Positions 24,101 to 33,041 of a stretch of DNA of 64,000 nt are shown here, in pieces. Positions within the stretch are counted from its first letter, which is position 1, and each line of letters begins with the position of its first letter. Under the pieces are notes generated by a model that saw only the letters and a list, made by a program, of their open reading frames with translations, searched no databases and was not told the origin of the DNA. The position numbers were made by a program, and so were the translations under genes. The DNA is from Pseudeuparius sepicola (Eukaryota > Arthropoda > Insecta > Coleoptera > Anthribidae): contig OY987299.1 in assembly GCA_963920635.1 (NCBI GenBank), positions 117,367,373 through 117,431,372 of the forward strand. Reading direction: 5' to 3'.

Positions 24101-27100
24101 TGTCTTCCTATGTTACTGTCTCCCTTTCAGCGAAGCTTCAGTCTTCCAGTAAATCATCCCGCTCAATGGATCTAGCACATTCAAAAACCCAAGACTGTAA
24201 TATAAAACCGTTGATTGAGTCCATCGACGATAAAACCAAGCTTTTAGGTGAAATCTACACAAAGGCACTGCTTATTCAATGTAAAAATACATACCTATCT
24301 TATTAAAATTTTGTAGTACGTAAACTCTATAGCCTTTGTGAAATGAAAAGTATAAAAAGTGTTCTTGAGACTTCCATGGGTTTAGAAACATAACTGTCTG
24401 ATTACTAACAATCAATGGTGCATGGTGCCATTGAGTAAAAAAATATTATATTATTAAATATTATATTCTTTTACTCAATGATGGTGCTACTGTATAATCG
24501 TTGGGTGAAGATTAAACCTTCAGTCAACGGTATAATATTATTGGTAAGGTAATTTCAAATTTTGGTGAAAGCCTCGGGAAAGCGGCACCTAGCACTTTGG
24601 GAGCAAACACACACAGATAGAAAGATCGGGCGTACATTTTTCGTACGTACATTTTTCCTGCTACCGACAATTTCATATTATAGGTACTTTGAATTAAATT
24701 TTAAATACACTGTGGAGTAGATTGTGACTAATAATTTTCATAATAACCATTGTTCAATTACAACAAATGATACTGAGTGATAAATAAATATACAGGGAGA
24801 GTTTTTTTCGATGCCCACTATGGGGATCTCGGAAACCAGCAGAGCTAGAACAAAGGTTAAATGAGGAAAGAATTGCAGTTTTGAATGTTCAATCTAAGGC
24901 CCCTTTTGGATTTTTAAAAAAGTTCATGGCTCACTCTATATTTTGAAGAGTGATTTTTTGCTATTTGATCTGATCTCTGTAGCTCCGTTATTTCTGATTA
25001 TACAGAAAAACTGTAGAGACAAAAATTGTAGATAATTTTTGGCTTAATAAGATAATCGAATCCAATTTTTTATGTTGTTTGTGATCTTTGAGATATGACA
25101 TAAACTTTTGTTTTTTTAAATGTAAATCATAGTTGTCTGTGGCTTTATAAAATCGGACATTTTTTGAGCTTTCCAAAGATATAATACTCGGCATAGTTAT
25201 TATAAAAAATAAAGGAGCTTGGCCAATTTCCTGATTTTTTTTTAAATTTTCACGTAGTCAGCCATGGAATATTTTCATAATTACGTCCTATTTTAAAATT
25301 AGACATACTTCAAACTTTTTAATATTTTGTTTTTAGCTGGTAACAAAATGTAACAAAATAAAACAAAAATTAAAAAACTCAAATGCAAATTATTATTATT
25401 TTAAAAGGTCACCTTTTAAAATTAAAAAGGTGTCTAAACAATCCACCATTATTATTTATGCAAATATTGCATCTTTATAGAACTGAATTTGTCGCCTTTC
25501 TTAGGCAGCGCCTGTCAATACTGGAATTGCTTCCAAAACAGCTACTCTTAATTCAACAATAATTGTCTGATACTTTATTTTGTACTGTTCCCCAGAAAAA
25601 GAAATCCAAAACAGACAAATCGGGGGATCGGGGCTGCCAGGAAATAGGTCTATTTCTCCCTATCCAACTATTTGGATAGAGCTGACCTTACGGCCAAATA
25701 ATTATGTGGTGGAGCTCCATCATGATAATTTTTGTTTTATTTTGTTACATTTTGTTACCAGCTATAAATAAAATATTTGAAAGTTTGAAGTACCTATGTC
25801 TTATTATAAAATAGAATGTAATTATGAAAAAATTCCATGGCTGACTGTGAAAATTTAAAAAAAAAATCAGAAAATTATCCATAGCTCGTTTATTTTTTAC
25901 AATAACTATGACGGGTATTATATCTTTGGAAAGCTCAAAAAATGGCCGATTTTATAAGGCCACTGCCAACTATGATTTACATTTAAAACAACACAAGTTT
26001 ATGTCATATCTCAAAAATCACAAACAACATAAAAAATTGGATTAGATTATCTTATTAAGCCCAAAATTATCTACAATATTTGTCTCTACAGTTATTCTGT
26101 ATAATCAGAAATAATGGAGCTACAGAGATCTGATGAAATAGCAAAAAATCACTCTTTTCAAAATATCTAGTGAGCCATGAACTTTATCAAAAATCCAAAA
26201 GAAGCATTAGATTAAGCATTCAAAACTGCAATTCTTTCCCCATGTATTCTTTGTTCTAGCTCTGCTAGTTTCCGAGATCCCCATAGTGAGCATCGAAAAA
26301 AACTCATCCTGTATAAGAGGCAGAATGCAGCGATAATAGAAAGTAATTTAAAAAGTTGGGATTTGTGTCGGATTTGAACCTGGGATCTACGAATTACTAG
26401 TCGCGTAGTCTCACACCCTGCGGTTATAGCGGGGTGCCTGTCAAACTTGGTCTGTAAGGCGGCTCTTATTCGACGCCAGGTAGACATTGATAATATTAAT
26501 TTTTCTTTGGTATAATTCGTGTTGTTTCTAGTCAAAAACCAGTTTGTAAAACGATTTTTGTGAAACCTATAAACCTATTAAAATTAAAGTTTTGCGTTGC
26601 GCGTTGCTACATATAGGTATTTTATTAATGGTTTTGAGGTCCTTGCTGCGTAAGAGTTGCTAAGCGATACACTTTTTGTACCTAGCAACCAAAATAACAG
26701 GACACCTCGAATATTTCACTGTAATTTGTGCTTTGTTGTACCTATATCAGTGTGCAACTTAGAGAAATTATTTCTGCATATACATAATGAGCAAACACCA
26801 TTTCTTTTTATGCAATACAATATCTCACCTTTTAGTTTTTCCCACGTGCAGAAAAACTCATTATAAGGTGGGTCGCTTATATAAACATAGACCCTAAAGT
26901 TCTTCGTTTCTGAGATACAGGGAGTTGTAGTTCTCTTTTTAAAATTAAATTATGGCAATATCTCCCAAAATAATCAAGTTGCTGAATTGAAATTTGGCAC
27001 TGCTTTGTTTTCGGAAATGCAGAATAAGCCGTCAATTTCTACGTATCTCACAGAGGGCGCCACTTGCGCTATTTTAGAGTGGTGCTGTTACTTGTAACTT

Positions 27101-28397
27101 TTTTAAGGTTACATTTTTGGTCTTGCAGATTCATCATTTTAGTGCACCTTTTTATTCTGCAACAAAAAGGTACTCTTGTTTCATAACGATAAAATCAGCC
27201 GTTTCCGTTAAAATTGACAAAACGTGCCCCAAAACTCCAGTTAACTCCAACATTCCGAAACATAAAATTTTCACCTACCGCTTTCAAAGGTTACAGATCA
27301 ACCGTACCATTTAAAATAAGAAAAAATCCCTATGCACAATGAACCAAAAATTATTCGTTCTCAAAATGGAAAGGATTGAATTTGACAAAATTTGTACGCT
27401 CTACTACAAGAAAGCCAGTGGTGGTTTCACCAATGTCTATTTGGCATTTTTTTCATCATTTTGACTATACAGTTGATCTATAGCATTTGGAAGTACTAGG
27501 CGACAATTTTATATTTCGAATGTTGGAGTTAACAGGTGTTTTGCGGCCCGTTTTGTCAATTTTAATGCAAACGGTTTATTTTATCGTTATGAAACAAGAG
27601 TACCTTTTTGTTGCAGAATAAAAAGATGCATTAAAATGATGAATCTGCAAGACCAAAAAGATAACCTCAAAAAAGTAACGAGTAAAAGCACCACCCAAAA
27701 ATAGCGCAAGTGGCGCCCTCTGTGAGATACGTAGAAATTGACATTTTCAGCTTATTCGTCATCTCGAAAAACAATGCAGTGCCAAATTTCAGTTCAGCAG
27801 CTTGATTATTTTGGGAGATATTGTCATAATTCAATTTCAAAAAGAGAACTAGAACGCCCTGTATCTCAGAAACGAAGAACTTTAGGACCCATGTTTATAT
27901 GAGCAACCCACCTTATAATGATTTTTTTCTACAAAATGTCAAAGTCCTGATCAAAAGACCTAGGACACCCTGTACCCTGTATATCTAGAGGAAGTGAAAA
28001 ATCAAAAGAAGATTTAATTACATTTATGTTTTATTTATTATTTAAAACAGAGGTAGCCCATATATTTGCGATTTTGCTAGAAAATTTTTTGAAAAAAGTT
28101 ACATTTTGGAGAATATAAAGTAAACATTATGAGAAAAGAGTCGAATTTTAATAAGTAGATATTTGTTAAAAAATGAAACTCTAAATGAAACCTACCTGGT
28201 TGCTCCAATGACCTCAATCTCCTCTCCAACATTTTCAAATATCCAGTGTCCTCGTTCTTCTCGAATCTATCCAAAATTTTTATTAGTGTATCCATGCTTT
28301 GGTCCAACGCCTGGCAAGCATTAATCTCGCATGCTGCATTGTCGCTTTTGACGGAGAATGCGCAAAATGCGACCACAAGGAAAATTTCGAAGAGCAT
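12139..28397 (-). CDS. Secreted leucine-rich-repeat protein, complete, eight coding exons
   Basis: Coding exons: 28397-28196, 16387-16237, 16089-15946, 15867-15542, 14806-14673, 14018-13759, 13062-12937, 12364-12139. All seven introns are GT-AG and every junction keeps phase; the total of 1569 nt gives about 522 residues and TGA. Order of parts: signal peptide MLFEIFLVVAFCAFSVKS; a helical stretch with two cysteines (residues 20-67); an N-terminal LRR cap (CLKGPCKCKP, SLSCW); about 13 LRRs of L-x-x-L-x-L-x-x-N type (LDLFDNKI, LDMSDNMI, LNLRKNKI, LHLGQNMI and others); a C-terminal cap starting NPWHCDC; a short GC-rich acidic tail. No membrane segment, so probably an extracellular binding protein. 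Ligand and orthologue not recognised. Intron 1 (11.8 kb) contains an antisense Copia element. The link of exon 1 to exon 2 rests on phase and strand alone and is the weakest join. Confidence 0.82.
14116..14390. repeat. Large perfect-looking palindrome in LRR intron 5-6 region
   Basis: Arms pair GAAACTTCTCGTTCCAAGCT with AGCTTGGAACGAGAAGTTTT and GATCACACTGAGAC with GTCTCAGTGTGATC around a short centre near 14265. One arm recurs at 32650-32770 as a single copy. The encoded string RALRMSR followed by VED resembles the 3' region of Penelope-like elements, an inference from memory. It lies between exons 14673 and 14018. Confidence 0.55.
14590..14624. mobile_element. Micro-palindrome family 1, decayed copy
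   Basis: CATTGAGTAAAGGAATAA opposed to CCCTTACTCAAT. Arms mismatch at two places and the last base is missing. No 7-bp duplication visible. Counted by sequence similarity only. Confidence 0.5.
15014..15040. mobile_element. Micro-palindrome family 2, 27 bp
   Basis: CGTTGAGTG ... CATTCAACG, flanked by CTGAGGC (15007-15013) and CTAAGGC (15041-15047), 6 of 7 identical. Lies in the LRR intron between exons 15542 and 14806. Confidence 0.55.
16804..16871. mobile_element. Micro-palindrome family 1 hosting a family 2 insertion
   Basis: Outer copy is CATTGAGTAAAGG ... CCTTTACCCAATG, 37 bp once the inner 24-bp element and one 7-bp repeat are removed. Flanks are GTTCAAC on both sides (16797-16803, 16872-16878), an exact 7-bp duplication. 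Inside LRR intron 1. Confidence 0.8.
16817..16840. mobile_element. Micro-palindrome family 2, 24-bp perfect palindrome
   Basis: CGTTGACTGAAA followed directly by its reverse complement, no loop, flanked by exact GTAAAGG (16810-16816 and 16841-16847). It lies inside the family 1 copy, so it arrived later. It is the smallest unit here. Confidence 0.8.
17073..17367 (+). repeat. Copia 5' LTR
   Basis: TG...CA ends. Contains AATAAA near 17312, a likely poly(A) signal, followed by the LTR end. Identical to 21450-21744. Confidence 0.93.
17368..17381 (+). other. Primer binding site for initiator methionine tRNA (half-tRNA priming)
   Basis: GGTTATGGGCCCAG starts immediately after the LTR. It is complementary to the anticodon stem-loop of insect initiator tRNA-Met (CTGGGCCCATAACC), the internal priming used by Drosophila Copia, rather than to a tRNA 3' end. 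Confidence 0.85.
17498..21457 (+). CDS. gag-pol: Copia gag-pol polyprotein, intact, 1319 residues
   Basis: One continuous frame in normal Copia order. Gag of the copia type (about residues 1-215) is followed by a CCHC zinc knuckle (CYNCRQRGHISRDC, about 223-236). The aspartic protease has DSGASVHM near 295. The integrase has the GAG-pre-integrase motif LWHERLGHVN near 425, then D near 490, D in VDNGTEY near 553 and E in GRAERDN near 588. Reverse transcriptase starts near 817 (WVFKVKR) with YVDDGL near 988. RNase H has SDADYAGD near 1154, STTESEYIA near 1194 and DNQSAIRL near 1233. All catalytic residues checked are present. The protein is made as one unit; any Gag excess would need splicing or processing. 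The TGA stop lies 8 bp inside the 3' LTR. The start is the first in-frame ATG, about 115 bp after the primer site. Confidence 0.95.
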   Translation: MADKVDFGVISKFDGTNYPQWKFQVKCGLKAKGIYDVVNGTLPKPTSGAQDISAWNRKDAQAMFTITAAMDFKQITLIENCESSQEILNKLDSIYQQKSETNKMLVHERFAQYKMDSKDSVAQHIAKVENLAKQIKEAGETISEAAVMTKTLNTLPLKYRNIRQAWLSLDDSKQTIANLTARLIDEEASLTAFEETETAPASVRLRVAGQKRNTTSSRGKGIVCYNCRQRGHISRDCTQPKKPVNKNDGDGNNTGGSRRKNNSQDSAFTTSSNETAFNVVETNQFHLDDDTWTLDSGASVHMCYRRELFATFTEDCNSTVTLGNDAPLMAKGRGTINIQKLIDGQWFNSTINEVLYVPDLKRNLLSEGVLTKKGMEIVKVKEHAKIYNDGQLSAVGIRGTNNLYRMLFRTVVYQANVTASESLRLWHERLGHVNIGSLCQMVSKGLVKGVNLSDKQNFFCEACCYGKQHRQPFKNNSHVKMKPGERVYSDVCGPMSVPSVQGARYFVTFKDENTGYRVAYFIKHKTDVLDCFKVYNAKIKNKFNRSVKVLHVDNGTEYRNHDFKEYMDTEGIELETTAPYTPQQNGRAERDNRTIVESARSMLYKLGVSRHLWAEAVNTAVYLLNRTPTTQAPNSTPYELWCGQKTSLEHVKVFGCDAFTHVPDQKRSKLDAKSQKLIFVGYDKNSTNYRLYNPENRKIVVSRSVKFNEDSHGLVQNNRNVKITLESDDVTELETDEVEHIAAENMGADESDLNIEAPNLKPQRSIKLPARFNDYELNFVEVDIPNTYEEAVHCRDAKQWEKAIKEELMALQENETWDLVPLPAEEKVIDSKWVFKVKRGPDGSVLRYKARLCARGFEQRKGIDYNEIFSPTTRYDSIRVLLALAVKNNFKIMQFDIKTAFLNGDLSEVIYMKLPEGLEEEELSNDSNSNLKFVCKLKKSLYGLKQAPRCWNQKFHMFLSSFGFTQAQSDKCIYNGIVNDIRVLLILYVDDGLVLSTSLQAIDLVLQKLNSMFKMTISEPECFVGLEIARDEDDSMFISQTNYIQRLVKHFGFENATPVSTPEDPNCDLTTEIGSIMNDDQIPYRQAVGSLMFLAVVSRPDISHAVGVVSRFVNNYTTAHWNAVKRIFKYLIKTQDYGITYRRQQGTCPELIGYSDADYAGDVQSRRSTSGYVYKICDGPITWCSRRQQSIALSTTESEYIAASEATKEALWLQQLLRDIGENTSKPTTLLIDNQSAIRLIRNPEFHNRTKHIDVRFHYIREKFESGDILPKYVESARQEADIFTKALPKAKFEKLRQLLGLSKNKKGLDLVKQKVGVL
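21438..21449 (+). other. Polypurine tract of the Copia element
   Basis: AAAAAGTGGGAG directly precedes the 3' LTR; plus-strand DNA primer site. It is coding as well (last residues of the polyprotein). Confidence 0.8.
21450..21744 (+). repeat. Copia 3' LTR
   Basis: Same 295 bp as the 5' LTR by direct comparison. The first 8 bp hold the end of the gag-pol frame and its stop. Confidence 0.93.
21750..22522 (+). pseudogene. Non-LTR retrotransposon (Jockey/CR1-like) reverse transcriptase relic
   Basis: Broken frames read KKDWITPG (linker before the RT), then NYRPISLLSVFQKIYEKLL and EKYNILPQKEYGFKENKPT followed by KDAI, which are RT blocks 1-3 of Jockey/CR1-type elements. Stops and shifts separate them and the YADD part is absent. 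The Copia target site lies at its left edge. Confidence 0.7.
22645..22895 (+). repeat. Dispersed repeat shared with 62345-62630
   Basis: Both copies contain AATCCAAACAGGATGATTTT, then GCCTCCTGAGTGTCCAACC and TCACACTCGAACTCCTGG. The copies diverge after the CTATAG block. Function unknown; probably a transposon fragment. Confidence 0.6.
23302..23721 (-). pseudogene. Penelope-like element 3' fragment with GIY-YIG endonuclease
   Basis: An open minus frame reads IPGLSDKLKRIGNRFNVRT, then CIYKIPCECGKFYVGDTC (GIY-YIG core of PLE type with the CxC zinc-like insert), RPFNVRLKEHK, KICEHSF and a terminal KIKESAFI block. This order is typical of the region from the end of the RT to the endonuclease in Penelope-like retroelements. 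The reverse transcriptase itself is missing and the N-terminal part is truncated at about 23721, so it is dead. Inside LRR intron 1, same strand as the gene. Confidence 0.8.
24429..24480. mobile_element. Micro-palindrome family 1, 52 bp
   Basis: CATTGAGTAAAA ... TTTTACTCAATG with an AT-rich centre. Flanked by exact ATGGTGC (24422-24428, 24481-24487). Confidence 0.78.
24499..24529. mobile_element. Micro-palindrome family 2, 31 bp
   Basis: CGTTGGGTGAAG ... CTTCAGTCAACG, flanked by exact GTATAAT (24492-24498, 24530-24536). Only 18 bp from the family 1 copy. Confidence 0.75.
24793..26311. mobile_element. CAGGG-type foldback element, 1.5 kb
   Basis: Left CAGGGAGAGTTTTTTTCGAT, right inverted ATCGAAAAAAACTCATCCTG, TA on both sides. 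Arms pair over several hundred bases (24793-25400 with 25700-26311; for example GGGGATCTCGGAAACCAGCA against TAGTTTCCGAGATCCCC). No ORF of note. In LRR intron 1, where a transcript would form a long hairpin. Confidence 0.8.
26317..26728 (-). mobile_element. tRNA-related SINE-like repeat, copy 1
   Basis: On the minus strand a Pol III B-box-like GGTTCAAATCC follows an A-box-like region ending in ACTAGTAATTCGTAG. The body has CTTTGGTATAATTCGT and GGTTTTGAGGTCCTTGCTGC. Shared with 47846 and 60364. The GGCAGAATGCAGCGATAATA end is common to copies. Confidence 0.65.
26861..27918. mobile_element. Foldback element with TTATAAGGTGGG ends
   Basis: Termini TTATAAGGTGGGT and inverted ACCCACCTTATAA. Arms of about 450 bp match closely (CTTGCAGATTCATCATTTTA against TAAAATGATGAATCTGCAAG; GCAACAAAAAGGTACTCTTG against CAAGAGTACCTTTTTGTTGC). 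A TA duplication inside TTATAA is possible. No ORF. In LRR intron 1, near the first exon. Confidence 0.7.
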
Positions 28398-28416
28398 TTT
28401 CACGGTGTAGATGGAG

Positions 28417-28456
28417 GACTGAGTTACAAAAATTCTAACGGCTGTTATCTTATTTA
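28417..28456 (-). promoter_or_regulatory. Candidate core promoter of the LRR gene
   Basis: Minus strand: an insect initiator-like TCAGTC at 28422-28417, 20 bp before the ATG, and an AT-rich TATA-like TTAAATAAG about 30 bp upstream (28450-28456). Spacing fits a TATA-Inr promoter. Prediction only. Confidence 0.4.
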
Positions 28457-29329
28457 AGTGGTAATATCATTTCGTTCTATTGAATAATTCTGGTTGGACT
28501 AACTGGAAAAAATTGCTGATTGCGATGTTGACAACGTGTAAAGCCACGTAGACCTCCCACAAGTCAAAATTAAGATCGTGCCGTTTATCCTTACAACATA
28601 TTGTGATGAAACGGTAACGGTGTAGAGAAAGAGAAAATTATATTTACCGGACGTTCCGAATTCAGAATCAGGAAGAGTTACATATTTTTGTGAAGATGTG
28701 GTTTTATGTTAATATAATTAAATTAAAACATTATGGTGATTTTATTGTGGGCAATCTAATAAAGAAAATCCTATTTTCATAATTTACTCACCCTACGGGT
28801 CAATATGGCCACTTGCAAAAGTTGCTGGTATCGACTGTTAGCATGAAAACGATGTAAATTTTCAAATTTTTTCAATACAAATTGTGGCTTTCATTATTCT
28901 AATTATTGTGTGTATATTCCATTAAGATATTTTTAGATTTGTTGTTTGGAAAATACACGTATAATTTTCAGGACTAGACCGGCCCAAGGGCTGCCGAGAA
29001 GTTACCCTTTACCGATCCTTGATAGATCAACAGAGCTGAAGACAAGTGATCATAAAAATCAAATTTAGGCTCACTTCAAACGTTCTACTTCAATTCTGCA
29101 GTTGCCATACAAATTAGACCTAATCACTAATCATTGAATAAGGAATTCACCTTAATCAATGACCTAATTTAGTGATATTTTTCTTCAACTTTCAACTTCT
29201 TAAATGCCAAATAATGAAAATAATGCCGCACTTCTCCACAGAATAATAGTGGCCTTTGGTAGAACCATGGTAGAACCAATATTATTTATGTATGGGGGTA
29301 AGATCGAATTTTAAAACAATTAATAAATG
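28457..29329. other. Upstream region of the LRR gene
   Basis: AT-rich, no gene recognised apart from the small palindrome at 29132-29161. Confidence 0.4.
29132..29161. mobile_element. Micro-palindrome family 1-like, 30 bp
   Basis: CATTGAATAAGG ... CCTTAATCAATG with one arm mismatch. Flanks CACTAAT and ACCTAAT agree at 5 of 7. An older or coincidental member. Confidence 0.45.
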
Positions 29330-29822
29330 GCGTTTGGGATGGCATATTAGCTACTTATTCTGCATATAACAGCATAAAAAAATCTATAGGTTACATAAGG
29401 AAAATTTTGAGAATTAAATTATTTTTATTTTTTCCGATTTACTTATTAGTGGACGTTATCAGAAAACTCGATGGAGGCAAAAAAATATGCTACATTAAAA
29501 TTGTTTGATGGTTGTGCCATAATGAGAATGGTAAATCTTTCGAATTCAGTTAAATGTACCATTTTAACTTGCAGGACATAAAATACCTACTGATTAAATT
29601 TATCAACCAATGAGAATTTTTTTATAAGAAAAGCAAAAAGGAAAGAAGCAAAACCATCAAACAATTTTATTGTAGCATATTTTTTGCCTCCATCGAGTTC
29701 ACTGATAACGTCCACCATTAAATCGGAAAAAATAAAAATAATTTATTTCTCAAAATTTTCCTTACCTATAGATTTTTTTATGCCGTTCTATGCAGAATAA
29801 GTAGCTGATTCCAAAAATCGGT
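29330..29822. repeat. Foldback repeat, arms about 180 bp
   Basis: GCTACTTATTCTGCATATAA and CTCGATGGAGGC on the left pair with GCCTCCATCGAG and TTCTATGCAGAATAAGTAGC on the right. Exact ends unclear. The next stretch, 29823-30450, includes a lone CACCCTG-TA element end at 30015. Confidence 0.6.
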
Positions 29823-30554
29823 TAAAAATGATATGATCCCATTTGAAAAAAAAACAGTTTGTTGCCATAGCAACCACATTATGAGAGGTAAAACAAAATC
29901 GACTTGTTAGGATTGTGCAGAATAGGTCACACTGTAAGTTTTATTTAAACCATTTTTTTCTAAATATATTTTTTAAGAAGATATAAGCATTATTCCATAC
30001 ATATGGGGCACCCTGTATAAGTATAGGAAGGCTGCTTTAAGTATGTTTTAACCTTACTTATTTCCGGTTTTGCCGGAAGAATCACTTGTTCATTTTTCAA
30101 GATACCCTGTATATTTTGTGTTCTGTAAATTCCTTTGGTCTTCCCAAATCCAACGATATGTAGTTTTATATACATACTTGTCTCTTATGTTAAGGGAAAG
30201 GGAGATATAAAATACCTCTTTACCAAATTTTTTAAAGAAATTATCTCGATTATTGAAAAGATAAAAACACAAATCTATATATTGTTGCAATTTTAAATTA
30301 AAATTTGACATTTATTGTTAATTGTTTTTGGAAATAATTTTGTGATCACTGAGATCACTTGCCGTGCATACATTTTGAAAATTCTGTTGGATTCGGATTT
30401 TGAAACACATTTTCTTTTATTTAACTTCACCTGTTAGTGTGGGTCGAATCTTGCAAGCTGAATTAGAACCACTTCCTGACATCCGATTGAGCTGAAATTT
30501 TGTATACACCTTTAGTTCCGGTGACCATACAATATGCAATACTCAATATTGTAA

Positions 30555-30865
30555 TACTTTCAAGAAGGCCGCTGCTCCAAGCTCCAAGATGGCGGATGAT
30601 GGATGATGTACTTTTTGTCAACTCCCTTAATATGGGTATCAAATGAAAGGGCTCGAAAAGTAGAAAACGATAAAGTTTGTGACATCACACTAAATTCAAC
30701 ATGGCCGCCGCTCCAAGATGGCGGATGATGTATTTTTTGTCAACCCCCTTAATATGGGTATCAAAATGGAAGGGCTTGGAGAGTAGAAAACGAAAAAGTT
30801 AGTAACATCACATTAAATTCAATATGGCCGCCGCTCCAAGTTGGCGGATTACCTATTTGATACCC
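30555..30865 (+). repeat. Tandem repeat, same unit as 10379-10640
   Basis: Three units of about 115 bp containing CCGCTCCAAGATGGCGGAT, AATATGGGTATCAAA and CATCACACTAAATTCAA. CTTGCAAGCTGAATTAGAAC precedes the array as at 10316. Confidence 0.7.
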
Positions 30866-30942
30866 AACATGGGTATCAAATTATCCGTATTTTATCCTGT
30901 TCCCTCCATTTCCGTTTTCCTATAAATACCATCACAGGTAAT

Positions 30943-32629
30943 CATGAGCGCCCATAGGGGGGGGGGGGGCAAGGGGGGCACGTGCCCCCGCCCCTGGAGA
31001 TTCTCAAAATCCCTTCGCATTATATTTTATATTGTTATAGTTGAGGAAAAGATTATTTTCATATCCTTCCAGGTATACAGGGTGTCCCGAAATTAGCCTG
31101 CCGTAATTTACGAGCGTGTTTTACGACCTAAAAAAAATGAAAAAAGTTCCTATAAACATGGCTTTAAAAATTCCCTCTAATGGGGCTATAGCCCCGAAAA
31201 GGGGCAGTTTCACAAACGGTTTTTTCCAAATTTTTCCAGAACGAACCAAGGTAACATTCTGAAATTTGGTACGTGATGTACCTGTGAGATTTGACATAAT
31301 ATGTCAATTATGCATATTATGCCGGGGTAGCGATAGTTAGACATTCTTAATCATAGGCGTCCTAAATGGGGGGTTAAGGGGTTAAAAATACCCTAAATAT
31401 TTTGTGTGTGCTTTTTCCCCAAATTTATTGCGAAATTATAAAATTTCAGGGTATTCTACGAAAAAATGGTGCTCTTGTTAAACTTTAATAGCGTGCACAG
31501 TTTTCGAGTAAAATCGTATTGAAATTTTTTTGCAGAGGGCCATGAAAATGCGTATTAGAAATTAGCCTGCCATATTTTACCAGCGTGTTCTGCGACCCCA
31601 AAAAATGAAAAAGTTCCTATAAACATGGCCTCAAAAGTGCCCCCTAAGAGGGCTATAGCTCCCGAAATGGACACTTTGGCAAACGATTTTTCTAAATATT
31701 TCCAGAACGAGCAAAGATAAAATTCTGAAATTTGGTATGTGACATACCTGGGAGAATAAACCATGAAAAAAGCGCAGAAAAAATTTTGGGATATTTTTAA
31801 CCCCTTGACCCCCCTTATTTGGGACGCCTATGATGAAGAATGTCAAACTCTCTCTACCTCGGTAAACGTCAAATCTCACAGATATATCACACCAAATTTC
31901 ATAATTTTACCTTTGTTCGTTCTGGAAATATTTAGAAAAAACCGTTTGCCAAAGTGTCCATTTCGGGGGCTATTATAGCCCTCTTAGGGGACTTTCTTGA
32001 GGCCATGTTTATAGGCACTTTTTTAATTTTTTTGTATCAAAAAAACGTGGTGGTAGATTATGGCAGGCTAATTTCTAATAGGCATTCATGGCACTCTGCA
32101 AAAAAAATTCTTTTTACTCGAAAACGATGCATGCTATCGAAGTTCAACAAGAGCACCTTTTGTTCGTAGAATACCTTCAACTTTCATAATTTTGCAAGAA
32201 ATCTGGAAAAAAGTATACAAAAAATGGGGGTAATTTTAACTCCTAAACCCCCCCATTTGGGACGGCTATGATTAAGAATGTCTAACTATCGCTACCTCGG
32301 TTGGTGTTCGTTCTGGAAATATTTATAGAAACCCGTTTGTGAAACTGCCCCTTTCGGGGGCTATAGCCCTATTAGGGGGTATTTTTGAGGCCATGTTTAT
32401 ATGAACTTTTTCATTTTTTAGGTCGTAGAAGTCGCTGGTAAATTATGGCAGGCTAATTTCGGGACACCCTGTATAAAACAAACCCCTAAAATATTTTATA
32501 CAAAATTTAACTGGGCCACAAGCACATAAACTAATTATCGATTCAGAGCTAGGTAGTTCTAAAAAGAACAAGGTTAGATGAGATAATTTTGTCCCCCCCC
32601 CCCTAAAATATTTTCTATGGGCGCCCTTG
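30943..32629. mobile_element. hAT-like element with G-tract, hosting a foldback
   Basis: Left CATGAGCGCCCATAG then a 14-G run; right a C-run then CTATGGGCGCCCTTG. Exact 8-bp duplication CAGGTAAT (30935-30942, 32630-32637). Most of its length is the foldback 31078-32471. Confidence 0.8.
31078..32471. mobile_element. CAGGGTG foldback element with nested second palindrome
   Basis: CAGGGTGTCCCGAAATTAGC ... GCTAATTTCGGGACACCCTG, TA on both sides (31076-31077, 32472-32473). The TTAGCCTGCC motif recurs inverted again at 31559-31572 and 32060-32075, giving two palindromes one inside the other. No ORF. Confidence 0.85.
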
Positions 32630-32649
32630 CAGGTAATAGAACAATCATT

Positions 32650-32770
32650 CTCAGTGTGATCGTTGCGCCCTGAGGATGTCCCTTGCAATCGAGGACGAAA
32701 GCTTGGAACGAGAAGTTTCGCTGACGCAGGCAGGATCCATCCCGAAGAAACTCAGATTCATCACAATCTG
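32650..32770 (+). repeat. Single-arm copy of the 14116-14390 palindrome
   Basis: GAGGATGTCCCTTGCAATCG, AAGCTTGGAACGAGAAGTTT and CATCCCGAAGAAACTCAGA match 14285-14370. Possibly Penelope-derived. It lies directly upstream of the GC-rich exon. Confidence 0.55.
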
Positions 32771-32879
32771 ACTACTAAATATCAATATCGATATTGTCTC
32801 TCTTTTATTCCCCGTCAAAACAACCTATATACTTACCTATTTTGTGGTCAAAACAATATAGTAGCTCATCAACGTAATA

Positions 32880-33041
32880 ATAATGAATGCGCGGTGCGAG
32901 ACCCTCGAGCGGGCGGAGCCGCCGCCGCCCGCCGCCGCCGCCGCAGTCGTTGTCCGACGGTCGCGCAGGTGACGTCGCAGACGGCGGCGGCAGTGCGCGG
33001 GCCACGCGCCATGACCTAGACGTCACTCGCACGCGGGAACT
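32880..33041 (+). promoter_or_regulatory. CpG-rich 5' UTR or promoter region
   Basis: Strong jump in GC with many CpGs and CCG runs, ending at the ATG at 33042. A two-codon upstream ORF (ATGACCTAG, 33011) precedes it. Such a local GC peak is unlike anything nearby and fits a first exon. Confidence 0.5.

Noticed and set aside
32663..33019. 118-codon plus ORF before the signal-peptide exon
   Set aside because: Starts in the repeat at 32650-32770 and runs into CpG-rich DNA in another frame from the supported exon.
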